Part shown: piece after piece, positions 55,019 through 64,000 of the stretch
How the letters are laid out: the number at the start of each line of letters is the position of its first letter
Position numbering within the stretch: the stretch's first letter is position 1
From: Salipaludibacillus agaradhaerens
GTDB taxonomy: Bacteria; Bacillota; Bacilli; Bacillales; Salisediminibacteriaceae
NCBI RefSeq assembly: GCF_002019735.1
Contig: NZ_KV917378.1
Span: 615,869 to 679,868, forward strand
Length of the DNA: 64,000 nt
Reading direction: 5' to 3'
Made by a program: the position numbers and the translations under genes
The notes under the pieces: model-generated
What the model was told of the DNA's origin: nothing
Databases searched by the model: none
What the model saw: the letters and a program-made list of their open reading frames with translations, nothing else

Positions 55019-55534
55019 TTAGAGTGGGTTTAATACTGATAAAAGAATAAGCGTTAATATAAAATAAAGGACGTATACGATGGCCGCCGCCAGGACTACA
55101 CGCCAAAACCACTCAGTAAATGGGCGTATAACTCCGAATCTTTCCTTCATAATATTTAATGAAAACAAGGTAATGATTAAACCATATAACAGTAAATATA
55201 AAGTTTCAAGGAGAAGATGAGAGCCACCTAACATATCGGCTATAGAACCTGAAATTAATAAATAAATGTTAGCAAAAATCCCAGCCAATTTAGCCATAAA
55301 TAGAACAATGAAGGTGGTTAATGTTAACCACCAAGCCCATTTTTTCTTAAGGAAAAGCCCAATACTAACAGGTATGAACAGAAGGAAAATACCATCAGAT
55401 ACTAAAGAAACTAAAATTCTCCCTGTAAATCCCCAATAAACTCCAATATACAAATAGTACCCGTAATAAATAACGCTAAAAATAAGTAAACTGATAGCAA
55501 TTAAATTAATTAGAACTGTCAGCTTTCTCTTCAT
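55019..55534 (-). CDS. Membrane protein of unknown function
   Basis: 171 residues with four or five hydrophobic segments (INLIAISLLIFSVIYYGYYL, WWLTLTTFIVLFMAKLAGIF, FWRVVLAAAIVYVLYFILTL). No family recognised. AAAGGAGTTAAACT precedes the ATG. It lies 26 bases after the esterase gene on the same strand, so the two are probably co-expressed. An overlapping frame at 54930-55112 is a shadow. Confidence 0.65.
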   Translation of the reverse strand: MKRKLTVLINLIAISLLIFSVIYYGYYLYIGVYWGFTGRILVSLVSDGIFLLFIPVSIGLFLKKKWAWWLTLTTFIVLFMAKLAGIFANIYLLISGSIADMLGGSHLLLETLYLLLYGLIITLFSLNIMKERFGVIRPFTEWFWRVVLAAAIVYVLYFILTLILLSVLNPL

Positions 55535-55560
55535 AGTTTAACTCCTTTATGTCACTTGGC

Positions 55561-56742
55561 TTAGGGCGTACTAAACAAATTTGCGCCAGACCTCCCGATT
55601 AGATATGCCGCTATAGCAAAAGCTTCGGTCTGGTCTCTCACTCTGTCAAACCCTTGTGGTGGTTGTCTAACTTGCAAGTTATAGGCATCTCCTATGTCTG
55701 CTGTGCCTTGGTTAACTTGCCGTAAAAAACTAGCAGTTTCTTGTAAGCCATACCTGCCACTTTGCATGACTTCGTAAAATGAAATAAATCCATGCATGAC
55801 ACCTCGATAACGTGTAGCTCTAACAGGCACATCGAATTCTGCCAGTCTTTCTGCGTATGCCTCTCCCTCATCTCTTAGTGGGTCAAATTCGGCTGTAATG
55901 ATGAGGGTTGGAGGCAGATTGCTCAAATCTTCCGCCTGTAAAGGGGACGTATAAGGATGAGACCACATTAATTCGTCAGGCGTATATAAATCTCTCGCTA
56001 AATACATCACTTGTCTTGATAGCAGATAATAGCCACTATCGTAAATCTCTCTTGACTCTAAAGGGACATCCTGAAACGTCGTTAATGGATATAATAACAC
56101 TTGCGCCGAAATTTCTGGTCCATGTCTATCACGTGCCATAAGCGTCATAACAGTCGCGATATTCCCGCCTGCACTATCCCCTACAACACTTAATCTTTCA
56201 CGATCTCCATTGAACGAATCTGCATGCTCTACAGCCCATTCAATGGCTGAATAACTATCTTCAACAGCTGTAGGAAAAACGTAATCTGGTGCCAACCTGT
56301 AACTTGGTGCAATGACAATACTGTTGGTACGAGTAGCTAAAGACCGAATGATATTATCATGGGTCTCCAAACTACCATAACCTTCAATAAATGCCCCCCC
56401 ATGGTAATACATAAGGATAGGGAAGGGTCCCTCCCCTTGTGGTCGATACATACGTACGGGAATCTGTACGCCTCCTTGAACAGGAATGACTAAATCTTCT
56501 CTAAGTAATGGGTTTCCCCCACTCCCCCCACCGGAAACGATCGCAGGTGGGCGTATATTTATGTCTAAACTAACAAGATTATTATTAATAGCATGGAGTA
56601 CCACAGCCGTTTTAGCTGGAAGACGGCCTTCATCTGTCGTTTGCCATAAGTATACTGAAATCGAAATAATTATTAGCATACATGCTATTAAAATTGACGA
56701 GATTAAAATAACATGTTTAATTACAACCTTCGCCCATTTCAC
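55561..56742 (-). CDS. Membrane-anchored alpha/beta hydrolase (HSL family esterase)
   Basis: 393 residues from a GTG at 56742: one N-terminal membrane segment (HVILISSILIACMLIIISIS), then a hormone-sensitive-lipase type fold with oxyanion motif YYHGGAFIEGYG, nucleophile elbow VVGDSAGGN, and the Asp/His end (AEFDPLRDEG, VMHGFISFYE). It probably hydrolyses esters outside the cell. An ATG at 56781 opens the frame further, but AGGAGG lies inside that stretch, 10 bases before the GTG, so the shorter form is preferred. Confidence 0.83.
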   Translation of the reverse strand: MKWAKVVIKHVILISSILIACMLIIISISVYLWQTTDEGRLPAKTAVVLHAINNNLVSLDINIRPPAIVSGGGSGGNPLLREDLVIPVQGGVQIPVRMYRPQGEGPFPILMYYHGGAFIEGYGSLETHDNIIRSLATRTNSIVIAPSYRLAPDYVFPTAVEDSYSAIEWAVEHADSFNGDRERLSVVGDSAGGNIATVMTLMARDRHGPEISAQVLLYPLTTFQDVPLESREIYDSGYYLLSRQVMYLARDLYTPDELMWSHPYTSPLQAEDLSNLPPTLIITAEFDPLRDEGEAYAERLAEFDVPVRATRYRGVMHGFISFYEVMQSGRYGLQETASFLRQVNQGTADIGDAYNLQVRQPPQGFDRVRDQTEAFAIAAYLIGRSGANLFSTP

Positions 56743-57013
56743 GGTGAACAAGCCTCCTGATAACGGCATTTCAAACGACATACATAGTCTAGCACGTTGA
56801 TAAATTCACTAACTTCTTTTCTTAAAAGGACAAAGTGAATAGTGACACAGTTATAAAGCCAAACAATATATATGCCTTTAGTTTAACATCAGTAGGAATG
56901 TCTTTAAACAGTTAAAGATTCCTTAGAGACAAACAAAAGCTCAACAACTTATGCCCAATTGGAAAAAACGCCACCAATGATACATAAATTGCTGAGCCCA
57001 CTATCTTAGCATT

Positions 57014-58135
57014 TTACACAAATAAAAAACCGGTTACAAACACCCAATCAAAGCTTAAGAAAGTAGCAAGTTTTCCTCTTTCAGAAGATAAGGTCTCCTT
57101 TTCAAGCGTTTCTTTACTTTCAATTTCGAGGGGGTCTAAACTATTCAACCCTAAAAGCCTGTTCCCACTTCCGTATATTCTTAGAAATCCATTGTTGGAA
57201 ACATCATATGAAATGGGTTCATTTTTAAAAGTGGTCACACCGATCTTCTCAGGGTAAATAAACCCTGGCGTGATTAAACTGTCCTCAAAAGATACCCACT
57301 GAGTCTCATAATGCTTGAAGCTATAATCTAGAAGGCGTTCAGTATCCCGCATCCCAAGATTACTTGTGGCGCTGTTTAATGTCACAATAATTAATTCTGT
57401 GCCATCTTTTTCTGCTGCGGTTACAAGTGTAAATCCAGACTTTTCTACATAACCGTTTTTAATTCCAATGACGGTTTCTAACTGCCTTAATAGCGGATGG
57501 TGGTTATACAAAGTCGTTTCCCAACCTTCACCGATCCATTCATAAGATTCTGTCGCTACTAAATCACGAAATGATGTGTTTTTCATGGCATACGCACTAA
57601 TTTTAGCCATATCACTAGCAGTAGTAACGTGTTCGTCGTTGAATAGCCCATGAGGATTAGTGAAGTGAGTTGAAGAAGTACCAACATGTTTTTTTACGAA
57701 CTCGTTCATGTCTTTAGAAAATGCTTCTACTGAGCCGGCCATGTGTTCGGCAAGCGCAATAGCTGCATCGTTTCCTGAACTGACCATGAGCCCGTACAAA
57801 AGTTGCTGAACGGTAACTTCTTCATCTTCCAATAAATAAACCCTTGTGCCATCAGCGTTGACTGCTTCCTCACTGATGGTAACAGTCTCATCTAAATCTA
57901 GCGTTTCAATTGCCATTATAGCTGTAACAATTTTCGTTATACTAGCTGGGTACATCACCATATCTGCATTCTTTCCAATTAACTTTTCTCCACTATTCGC
58001 ATCAACGACTACATATGCTTCACTATCAAGTGGTGTACTAAAACTTGACAAGGAAGAAGCGCTAGTAAAATGAGACGGCAAAAATAAGAAAGAGATAATA
58101 ACTGAGATAATTAATAATCGTGAAACACCTTTCAT
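57014..58135 (-). CDS. D-alanyl-D-alanine carboxypeptidase (low-mass PBP, DacF-like)
   Basis: 373 residues: signal peptide (LLIISVIISFLFLPSHFTSA), S11 peptidase domain with SITK (Ser65, Lys68), SGN (120-122) and the third box KNG (226-228) in VIGIKNGYVEKSG, where most family members have KTG. Then a C-terminal beta domain and a hydrophobic end FDWVFVTGFLF. It trims pentapeptides of peptidoglycan. ATG with GGGTGATTAA upstream. Assignment to a particular Dac paralogue is not possible. Confidence 0.88.
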   Translation of the reverse strand: MKGVSRLLIISVIISFLFLPSHFTSASSLSSFSTPLDSEAYVVVDANSGEKLIGKNADMVMYPASITKIVTAIMAIETLDLDETVTISEEAVNADGTRVYLLEDEEVTVQQLLYGLMVSSGNDAAIALAEHMAGSVEAFSKDMNEFVKKHVGTSSTHFTNPHGLFNDEHVTTASDMAKISAYAMKNTSFRDLVATESYEWIGEGWETTLYNHHPLLRQLETVIGIKNGYVEKSGFTLVTAAEKDGTELIIVTLNSATSNLGMRDTERLLDYSFKHYETQWVSFEDSLITPGFIYPEKIGVTTFKNEPISYDVSNNGFLRIYGSGNRLLGLNSLDPLEIESKETLEKETLSSERGKLATFLSFDWVFVTGFLFV

Positions 58136-58271
58136 TTAATCACCCAAATATTTATGATGGTGTTATCATAAACATTTTATTTAACAGGGACAAGTTGTTT
58201 TTTCTTACATTTCCATTACAATGCAAAGTTAAATTAAAATCATTCAGCCCACTTGTCCCTGTTTGGTAATA

Positions 58272-58952
58272 CTAGTTATCTTGAGAAATAATCATGTCAA
58301 AGGCTGGATCACCTTTTAATAAACCTAATCCGATAATCGTATAATTCTTCCCATTTTTCAGTTCAACATTTGGTAAATTAAATATGGCTTTATCTTGTCC
58401 TTCTGGTTTAATGTCAAAGGAGTAATTTCCTTCAGGTAGTGTCTCATAAACACTTGCTTTCTTATATTCCAAAGCTTTCACTAAAGGGGTCTCTAATGAG
58501 AATACATCTATGGCAGGAGCATCTGGTGACAGATGAATCACTCTGACTTTTGCTTCACTTTCTGATGGTGACAACTCATCTTTAAATTCAAATAAGCTTA
58601 TTTCTGAAGAATTTCCTCCCGCAGCAAATGTATAACCTTCACCACCCATCACTGTCACATTTTCTTCTAACACCGGATCACTATCATCAGGTTTACTTCC
58701 ACTCGAATACAGTTTAATATCATAACTACCTTCTTCGACTGATAAGTATTCGCTGACATCCTTAAAGCCCATATCACTTATGATTTTATCTTTATTTACG
58801 TAAACGTCTACTGCTGAAGTGTTAGGTGACGCGTGAACAATCCGTAGTTTTGCCTCTTCAGCCTTTTCAGCTCCAGTAATAGCTGGGTAAATCGACGTGA
58901 ACCCTAAGAGCATCACGAGAAAACTCAAACTTATTAACCACCGTGTCTTCAT
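58272..58952 (-). CDS. Secreted DUF4397 protein
   Basis: 226 residues: a signal peptide (WLISLSFLVMLLGFTSIYPA) and two tandem halves, each starting with the DUF4397 pattern (KLRIVHASPNTSAVDVYVNK; KVRVIHLSPDAPAIDVFSLE). The family is a beta-sandwich found in surface and spore proteins; no activity known. GGAGTGAAAGTT places the ATG at 58952; the open frame further up lacks signals. Confidence 0.87.
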   Translation of the reverse strand: MKTRWLISLSFLVMLLGFTSIYPAITGAEKAEEAKLRIVHASPNTSAVDVYVNKDKIISDMGFKDVSEYLSVEEGSYDIKLYSSGSKPDDSDPVLEENVTVMGGEGYTFAAGGNSSEISLFEFKDELSPSESEAKVRVIHLSPDAPAIDVFSLETPLVKALEYKKASVYETLPEGNYSFDIKPEGQDKAIFNLPNVELKNGKNYTIIGLGLLKGDPAFDMIISQDN

Positions 58953-59094
58953 AACTTTCACTCCAATCGTTGTATTTAACACGGTTATGTTGCCCAGTAC
59001 CTGTTTTGAATATGTATGCATTTTGTGTTTAATTTTGTATTAGGGAGGTTAATTAAAAAGAGGGATCAATACGTCATTTTTAAAGGAGATTATT

Positions 59095-60783
59095 ATGGAA
59101 CAGTTATCTAAACAATTAATAAAACTAGATGGAAAATCTTATCGAGCACTGAAGTCAATTCAAGGTGCATATGATGGAGATATGGTGACACTCTTTATTG
59201 ACTATGTTCAAGGTGACCCATTTGCTGCACCATCTCGTGTCCGAGTTTTCATCCCCCACACCCATACAGATTTAAACCCATCTGATTATGTGAAGACTGA
59301 CCAAATGATAGCTCTAAAACATTTTTTCGCTAAAGAGTGTCATAAACAACTACAGAATGTTAAAAACACTATCTCTGGTACAGGAAAAAGTGGGCTGATT
59401 TTCATTGACGTACCGGGACAAGAAGTCATCGATCGGACTGCAGTATTCATGACACCGAAGGGAATTGAATTTCGCCTCTCATGTGGATTACCAGCGCAAG
59501 GTCGAAGGATATTAGGACATCAGGCGAACACGTTACTAACATCGTTATTACCTAAGGTGATCATTAATACCGTTAAAAACTATGATCGAGAAAGTTTAAA
59601 AAAAGCTCTCATCCTAGCAAATGATCAAAAATACATTCGTTTAGAATTAAAAAAACGACAACTTGTCAGCTTTATTGCTAACAATTCTATTCTCCCTAGA
59701 AAGACTGGTGTTAGCCATAAACCGATGCTTACCCAAGATGCCGTTCCTTTTGAAAGTCCAGCTGAAGATGAAATCATCCTTAAATTACCGTCTGGCAAAC
59801 AAATTCGGGGCATGGCCATAAAAAAAGGGGTTACCCTCATAACAGGGGGTGGCTATCATGGAAAAAGTACCTTATTACAAGCGATAGAAAAAGGGGTCTA
59901 TAATCACGAGATAGGTGACGGAAGAGAATATGTCATCACAGATGAATCTGCAATAAAAATACGATCTGAAGATGGCAGAATGATTAAACATGTGAATATA
60001 TCACCGTTTATTAATGATTTACCTTTTGGAAAGACGACGGAAGACTTTTCTTCTCAAAACGCCAGTGGCAGTACATCACAGGCGGCAAATATTATGGAAG
60101 CTTTGGAAATGGATACAACGTTATTACTAATTGACGAAGACACAAGTGCCACAAATTTCATGATTCGAGACGCCCGCATGCAACAGCTTGTCAGGAAAGA
60201 CAAAGAACCTATTACACCTTTCATAGACCGTGTTCAAGACTTGTATACGGAAAAGGGAATTTCTTCAATTCTTGTTATAGGAGGCTCAGGAGATTATTTC
60301 GATGTAGCTGACGTCATTTATATGATGGAGGAATACAAACCATTTAATAAAACACGTGAAGCTAAAAAAATAGCTCAGGAGCTACTAACTCAACGTACCA
60401 CAGAGATTTCTAAACCTTTCCAAACATTAAAACAGAAAAGAATGATTGATAAGCGAAGACTTTTTCAATTGTTTGATAAGAAAGAAAAGGTGGAGAGTAA
60501 AGGACTTCACAACATTAAAATAGGAAAAACGATAGTGGATCTTACTTATGTAGAGCAACTCGTCCATCAAAGTCAAACACAAGCTCTGGCATTAATGATT
60601 AAACAAATTATTAAACATTCAAAAGAGCCTTTAACCTTAAAAGACGCAATAAATGATGTTTATGAAAAACTTGAACAACAAGGTATTGATAGCCTCTCAC
60701 CTTTCGCTGGACAACATCCTGGAGATTTTGCTTTACCTAGGAAACTTGAGCTTGCGGCCGCTATTAATCGCATTAGGCACTAA
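59095..60783 (+). CDS. ABC-class ATPase of unknown role (COG3044 type)
   Basis: 562 residues. N-terminal domain GKSYRALKSIQGAYDGDMVT and DYVQGDPFAAPSRVRVFIP, then an ATPase core with Walker A GGGYHGKSTLLQAI (about 251-264), a signature-like SSQNASGSTSQAANIMEAL, and Walker B TLLLIDEDTSATNF. There are no membrane segments or transporter partners. This matches the predicted ABC-class ATPase family whose function is unknown. AAAGGAGATTATT precedes the ATG. Single gene with a strong terminator. Confidence 0.87.
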   Translation: MEQLSKQLIKLDGKSYRALKSIQGAYDGDMVTLFIDYVQGDPFAAPSRVRVFIPHTHTDLNPSDYVKTDQMIALKHFFAKECHKQLQNVKNTISGTGKSGLIFIDVPGQEVIDRTAVFMTPKGIEFRLSCGLPAQGRRILGHQANTLLTSLLPKVIINTVKNYDRESLKKALILANDQKYIRLELKKRQLVSFIANNSILPRKTGVSHKPMLTQDAVPFESPAEDEIILKLPSGKQIRGMAIKKGVTLITGGGYHGKSTLLQAIEKGVYNHEIGDGREYVITDESAIKIRSEDGRMIKHVNISPFINDLPFGKTTEDFSSQNASGSTSQAANIMEALEMDTTLLLIDEDTSATNFMIRDARMQQLVRKDKEPITPFIDRVQDLYTEKGISSILVIGGSGDYFDVADVIYMMEEYKPFNKTREAKKIAQELLTQRTTEISKPFQTLKQKRMIDKRRLFQLFDKKEKVESKGLHNIKIGKTIVDLTYVEQLVHQSQTQALALMIKQIIKHSKEPLTLKDAINDVYEKLEQQGIDSLSPFAGQHPGDFALPRKLELAAAINRIRH

Positions 60784-60824
60784 CACAATAAGGTTAAGTC
60801 TAGGTTTTCTTTATATACTTTAAC

Positions 60825-60874
60825 AAAAATCACCTTTTCACATTAATTGGCATTACATTTGAAAAGGTGATTTT
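60825..60874 (+). terminator. Terminator of the ATPase gene
   Basis: AAAATCACCTTTTCA and TGAAAAGGTGATTTT, a perfect 15-bp stem with a 19-base loop and a short T run. Confidence 0.75.
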
Positions 60875-60899
60875 CATGCAAACGTTTATAATAAGGCAT

Positions 60900-61328
60900 T
60901 TAATTCTCAAAAAGACTTAGATAGTCTTCATAACCTTCTTCTTTCAATTTATCCTTAGGTATAAATTTTAAAGCTGCAGAGTTTATACAATACCTTAATC
61001 CATTTGGCTTTGGACCATCGTTAAACACATGACCCAAATGGGAATCACCCTGAGAGCTTCTAACTTCTGTACGGATCATATGATGACTCGTATCCGTTTT
61101 TTCTTTGATAGAAGCTTCATCAATCGGTTTTGTAAAACTTGGCCAGCCACAATTTGATTCGAATTTTTCTTTAGAAGTAAACAGTGGTTCACCTGACACA
61201 AGATCAACATATAATCCTTCCTCAAAAAAATTCCAATAAGAATTTTCAAAAGGAGGTTCAGTTCCATTTTCTTGTGTGACCTTATATTGAAGTGGCGTTA
61301 GCTTATCCTTTAAGTCATTCTTTTTCAT
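60900..61328 (-). CDS. msrB: Peptide methionine-R-sulfoxide reductase
   Basis: 142 residues: [40 protein letters not shown] and catalytic Cys114 in [11 protein letters not shown]; Cys60 is the likely resolving residue. It lacks the two CxxC zinc motifs of some MsrB. It repairs the R form of methionine sulfoxide with thioredoxin. ATG overlaps the msrA stop (ATGA), and GGGGGGA lies upstream inside msrA. Confidence 0.95.
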   Translation of the reverse strand: MKKNDLKDKLTPLQYKVTQENGTEPPFENSYWNFFEEGLYVDLVSGEPLFTSKEKFESNCGWPSFTKPIDEASIKEKTDTSHHMIRTEVRSSQGDSHLGHVFNDGPKPNGLRYCINSAALKFIPKDKLKEEGYEDYLSLFEN

Positions 61329-61864
61329 GGTGTATCCCCCCAATAGGTTTTAATAAAAGCCTCTCTTCCACTACCTTTTTTATATAATTTATAATGAAAT
61401 GAATTTTTCTTGTAATAATACTGATGATACTCTTCGGCAGGGAAAAATGGTTCAGCCGGTCTAATAACCGTGGTTATTTCACCATTAAATTTAGCACTGT
61501 TTTGTAGGTTTAGTTTTGACTTTTCTGCTAATTCCTTCTGATGATCATCGTGGTAAAAGATGGCTGTCGTGTAAGAGTGGCCTCTGTCATTAAATTGACC
61601 ACCAGGGTCTGTAGGGTCTATTTGTCTCCAGAAAAGATCTAACAATTTTTCATAAGGAAAAACTTGTGAATCATACGTAATTTCTACCGCCTCTAGATGA
61701 CCTGTTGTTTCTGAACAAACCTCTTTATACGTAGGATTAGGTGTATGACCACCCGTATAGCCTGAAACAACGGCCTCTATACCTGGCTGCTCGTCAAAAG
61801 GGGAAACCATGCACCAAAAACATCCCCCTGCAAAAGTTGCTTTTTTATAATTTCCTCTTGTCAT
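61325..61864 (-). CDS. msrA: Peptide methionine-S-sulfoxide reductase
   Basis: 179 residues with catalytic Cys15 in [18 protein letters not shown], then [31 protein letters not shown] and [12 protein letters not shown]. It reduces the S form of methionine sulfoxide. It precedes msrB with a 4-base overlap, the common Bacillus arrangement. ATG after GAGGTTAAGTC. Confidence 0.95.
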   Translation of the reverse strand: MTRGNYKKATFAGGCFWCMVSPFDEQPGIEAVVSGYTGGHTPNPTYKEVCSETTGHLEAVEITYDSQVFPYEKLLDLFWRQIDPTDPGGQFNDRGHSYTTAIFYHDDHQKELAEKSKLNLQNSAKFNGEITTVIRPAEPFFPAEEYHQYYYKKNSFHYKLYKKGSGREAFIKTYWGDTP

Positions 61865-62025
61865 GACTTAACCTCCTCGTACATCGCATTCACAAATTAT
61901 CAGTTATTATAACATGAACATATGAGACTTAATTAAGATATGCTTAATTAATGCAATCTGAAGCATAGAAAAACTAAAAGCTTTAAAACAGTTTAACCGT
62001 TATTGACTAAAAAAAAGAATAGATT
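61865..62025. other. Intergenic region upstream of msrA
   Basis: With the following repeat the gap is about 317 bases. It is AT-rich and should hold the msrAB promoter. No SigB or Spx-type boxes were assigned. Confidence 0.35.
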
Positions 62026-62125
62026 TATCGCAGATAAGCGTCCGCAAACATCGCAACAATTAGCAAGCAAAGATAAATCTATTTAGGTGGCAGCTAACGG
62101 CCGCTAATGCCCTGATTGAAGGTTC
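62026..62125 (+). repeat. Interspersed repeat, copy F
   Basis: Begins TTATCGCAGATAAGCGTCCG, includes AAATCTATTTAGG, which matches the minus strand of copy E, then GGCAGCTAACGG and GCTAATGCCCTGATTGAAGG. Only the second hairpin arm is left. It ends about 57 bases from the stop of the kinase gene. Confidence 0.7.
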
Positions 62126-62181
62126 TTTTTATTAATTCCCTTATTGATCTAACGCATAAACGTTTAACTAAAAACAGGATT

Positions 62182-63075
62182 TTATAAGCTTGGGTCCCCT
62201 ATATAATGGTGAAGTATACTATCAATTTGAGAGCCATACCTTTCACCAAATGTGTTTAGGTGAACAAGTAAATAAAACAATTGGTAAAGGGGCCTTCGTC
62301 CAGGATATTCCTGATCCAATGGTAATTGTGCGTTATACACACTATAGAACAGTTCGTTAAATCCTCCAAACAATTCAGTATACGCTATATCCATTTCCCT
62401 GTGGCCAAATAAAATAGATGGATCAATAAGGTAAATCTTGTTTTCTGAATTACTTAACCAATTACCCGACCATAAATCGCCATGAAGCAGTCTAGGCGTC
62501 ACAGTTGTTGTGGGAATCCACTCGTGTAAACGCGCTAGTAAGTGATCCATCATTTTACGCCTTTTAAGAGGCATTTTACCGTTTCTAACAGCTAATTCTG
62601 TTTGCGCTAGTAAACGTTTTGATGCATAGAAATCACACCAATTTTCACGCCATTCGTTATGTTGAAGAATGGTTCCGATGTATGTATCTTTATTATATCC
62701 AAATGCCGTATGAGTCACACGATGCAAGTTAGCAATACAGTTTGCTAGCATTTCTTGGTATTTGCCTTGGCGTGGTTCAGGGGCTATCCACTTCATCACC
62801 AAACCGCTTCTTTTACCACATCTTGTATCAATATTGAATACGCCATACGCTTCTGGAACGGAAATATTTGCTTCAAGATGAATAAATTCCAAAGACTCCT
62901 TTTCGATAATAAAAAAATCTGGGGACATCTTCTCATGGCTCTTTATAAAATAATCGTAGTTATTTGTCTTAACATAAAACGCTTCATTAATGTCACCTCC
63001 AGAAACATGTTGAATATCTCTAATAGAAGCATCACAGCCCGTTTGAAGTAACGCCTCCTTAATCCATGATATCAA
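62182..63075 (-). CDS. Fructosamine kinase family protein
   Basis: 297 residues: VSGGDINEAFYV nucleotide region, catalytic RLLHGDLWSGNWL, KIYLIDPSILFGHREMDIAY and LFGGFNELFYSVY, which fit the fructosamine-3-kinase family (kinase-like fold, about 290 residues). It phosphorylates ketoamine adducts on proteins or free amines to start deglycation. I use the TTG at 63075, 10 bases after AGAAAGGA; the open frame to 63210 adds 45 residues with no family match. Confidence 0.87.
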   Translation of the reverse strand: MISWIKEALLQTGCDASIRDIQHVSGGDINEAFYVKTNNYDYFIKSHEKMSPDFFIIEKESLEFIHLEANISVPEAYGVFNIDTRCGKRSGLVMKWIAPEPRQGKYQEMLANCIANLHRVTHTAFGYNKDTYIGTILQHNEWRENWCDFYASKRLLAQTELAVRNGKMPLKRRKMMDHLLARLHEWIPTTTVTPRLLHGDLWSGNWLSNSENKIYLIDPSILFGHREMDIAYTELFGGFNELFYSVYNAQLPLDQEYPGRRPLYQLFYLLVHLNTFGERYGSQIDSILHHYIGDPSL

Positions 63076-63226
63076 TTGCAAAACATCCTTTCTTCTTAAA
63101 ATACGCCATTCAGTCAGAAACTGATTTACGCTTAGCTGTAAATCTTTATGACTAACATCATCATGAAATAATCTCAATTTTGTGTAATATAAATAACGAG
63201 ATTGTGACAAAACTCAGTGAATAAGA

Positions 63227-63258
63227 ATGGCTCTCACTTATATGTGGGAGCCATTTTT
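63227..63258. terminator. Hairpin terminator after the dipeptidase gene
   Basis: ATGGCTCTCAC pairs with GTGGGAGCCAT around TTATAT, one G-T pair. T runs are weak on the minus strand. Confidence 0.6.
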
Positions 63259-63301
63259 AAATTCATATTTTGTTATGTTAGATTGCTTGTCAAAAATACA
63301 C

Positions 63302-64000
63302 TCACTTATCCTCTGGCAAATGGTTCAACATATTTTGGTAAGCAAATCCTCGTACTTCTTTCTCTGTGAAATAGTTTAACAATTCATTAATAAGCGCCTG
63401 ATACTTACCTGCATGTTCCAATCCGTGGATATAGGTTGAAATACCATCAAAATCTGAGCCAAAAGCTAAATGGTCTACACCACCGATTGAACACAAATGA
63501 TCAATATGTCTGATTAGATCAGTCATTTGAACTGAATCATTACTTCTAACAAAAGGAGGATTAAACACCATACCGATTAGGCCATTTTTTCTAAAAATTT
63601 CTTCTGCTTGTTTGTCATTTAGATTTCTTCTGTGAGGGTACACTGTGTATGAATTTGAATGAGTAGCAATCGGATAATCCGCTAATGCCACAGTATCCCA
63701 AAATGATCTAATAGACAGGTGTGATAAATCAGTCCAAACTTTATTTTCATTATTCAACTTGACAACTTCTGCACCTAACTGTGTTAGCCCTGCCCCTCGA
63801 GGCTCACCACATCCATCTGCACATAAATTAGCGTTATTCCACGTTAAACCAATCGACTTAACACCTAATTCATAAAATGTACGTAATTTCATGAGGTCAT
63901 TTCCAAAGGCGTCAGCTCCTTCTAAAGAAAGCATGGCACCGATTTCAGTTGGCGCTAATGACTTTATATCTTGCCATTTAGTAATTTTCTTAATGGTTTC
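63302..64000 (-). CDS. Membrane dipeptidase (peptidase M19), 3' part
   Basis: The C-terminal 232 residues of a renal-dipeptidase type zinc enzyme; the frame runs open past the window edge, with TKWQDIKSLAPTEIGAMLSL upstream of the first ATG visible. Motifs: MLSLEGADAFGNDL, DLSHLSIRSFWD, PIATHSNSYTVYPHRRNLND, HIDHLCSIGGVDHLAFGSDF. M19 enzymes split dipeptides, including D-amino-acid ones. The N-terminal zinc ligands lie outside the window. Confidence 0.92.
   Translation of the reverse strand, partial: ETIKKITKWQDIKSLAPTEIGAMLSLEGADAFGNDLMKLRTFYELGVKSIGLTWNNANLCADGCGEPRGAGLTQLGAEVVKLNNENKVWTDLSHLSIRSFWDTVALADYPIATHSNSYTVYPHRRNLNDKQAEEIFRKNGLIGMVFNPPFVRSNDSVQMTDLIRHIDHLCSIGGVDHLAFGSDFDGISTYIHGLEHAGKYQALINELLNYFTEKEVRGFAYQNMLNHLPEDK

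Overview
The window reads as a chromosome segment of a low-G+C, endospore-forming member of the Bacillaceae. This rests on a GerA/GerB/GerC germinant-receptor operon, an Sda-type sporulation checkpoint protein, small sporulation-type proteins, a bacillithiol-type FosB enzyme, strong AGGAGG ribosome binding sites, and the Bacillus-like order yneT-parE-parC. No tRNA, rRNA, CRISPR array or prophage was seen. The genus cannot be fixed from the sequence alone.

Layout. 0-2.5 kb: the end of an IS3-family element, a SAM methyltransferase, a small acidic protein and an HPr-like protein without its phosphorylation sites. 2.5-4.4 kb: an MFS exporter overlapping a TetR regulator, with a palindrome filling the promoter spacer. 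4.8-8.2 kb: SAM decarboxylase, a Cof-type HAD phosphatase, an M50-like membrane protease, DUF2203 and DUF4395 proteins. 8.2-12 kb: a secreted 3D-domain protein, a small alarmone synthetase with a membrane partner, and two DUF4183 proteins. 12.5-16.2 kb: gerABC, flanked on both sides by the same 17-base sequence. 16.4-22 kb: parC, parE, yneT and a universal stress protein. 22-28 kb: a membrane-anchored trypsin-like protease, two small membrane proteins, rlmN, a lone arginine deiminase, a YozQ-like protein and Sda. 28.8-39.9 kb: a DnaQ-type exonuclease, glutathione peroxidase, DUF2207 protein, a bactofilin with an M23 peptidase, three lipid-related enzymes (UgtP-like glycosyltransferase, lipid kinase, PlsC), a class II aldolase/alcohol dehydrogenase pair and a cold-shock protein. 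40-44.6 kb: an accessory-looking cluster of four VOC-fold genes (one is fosB), two GNAT acetyltransferases, a broken VOC gene copy and a WYL-like protein. 44.6-64 kb: mostly metabolism and envelope (HAD phosphatases, Gfo/Idh oxidoreductase, DUF418 protein, odhAB, patA, esterase, D,D-carboxypeptidase, DUF4397 protein, ABC-class ATPase, msrAB, fructosamine kinase, M19 dipeptidase).

The most notable unexplained structure is a family of short interspersed repeats. One end carries a motif close to TTTATCACAGATAACCGTCC and the other a hairpin built on CAATCAGTGGGCGTTTTCG. Long copies lie at about 22.7, 23.0, 49.1 and 62.0 kb, and short or decayed ones at 41.25, 42.5 and 31.95 kb. Nearly all sit just 3' of minus-strand genes, one supplies the stop codon of fosB, and the outer stem bases of the two intact hairpins differ but stay paired. 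No defence system or biosynthetic cluster was recognised. The best leads for new biology are this repeat family, the degenerate HPr protein, the aldolase/dehydrogenase pair with an unassigned N-terminal domain, and the several very small genes missed by length-based gene calling.
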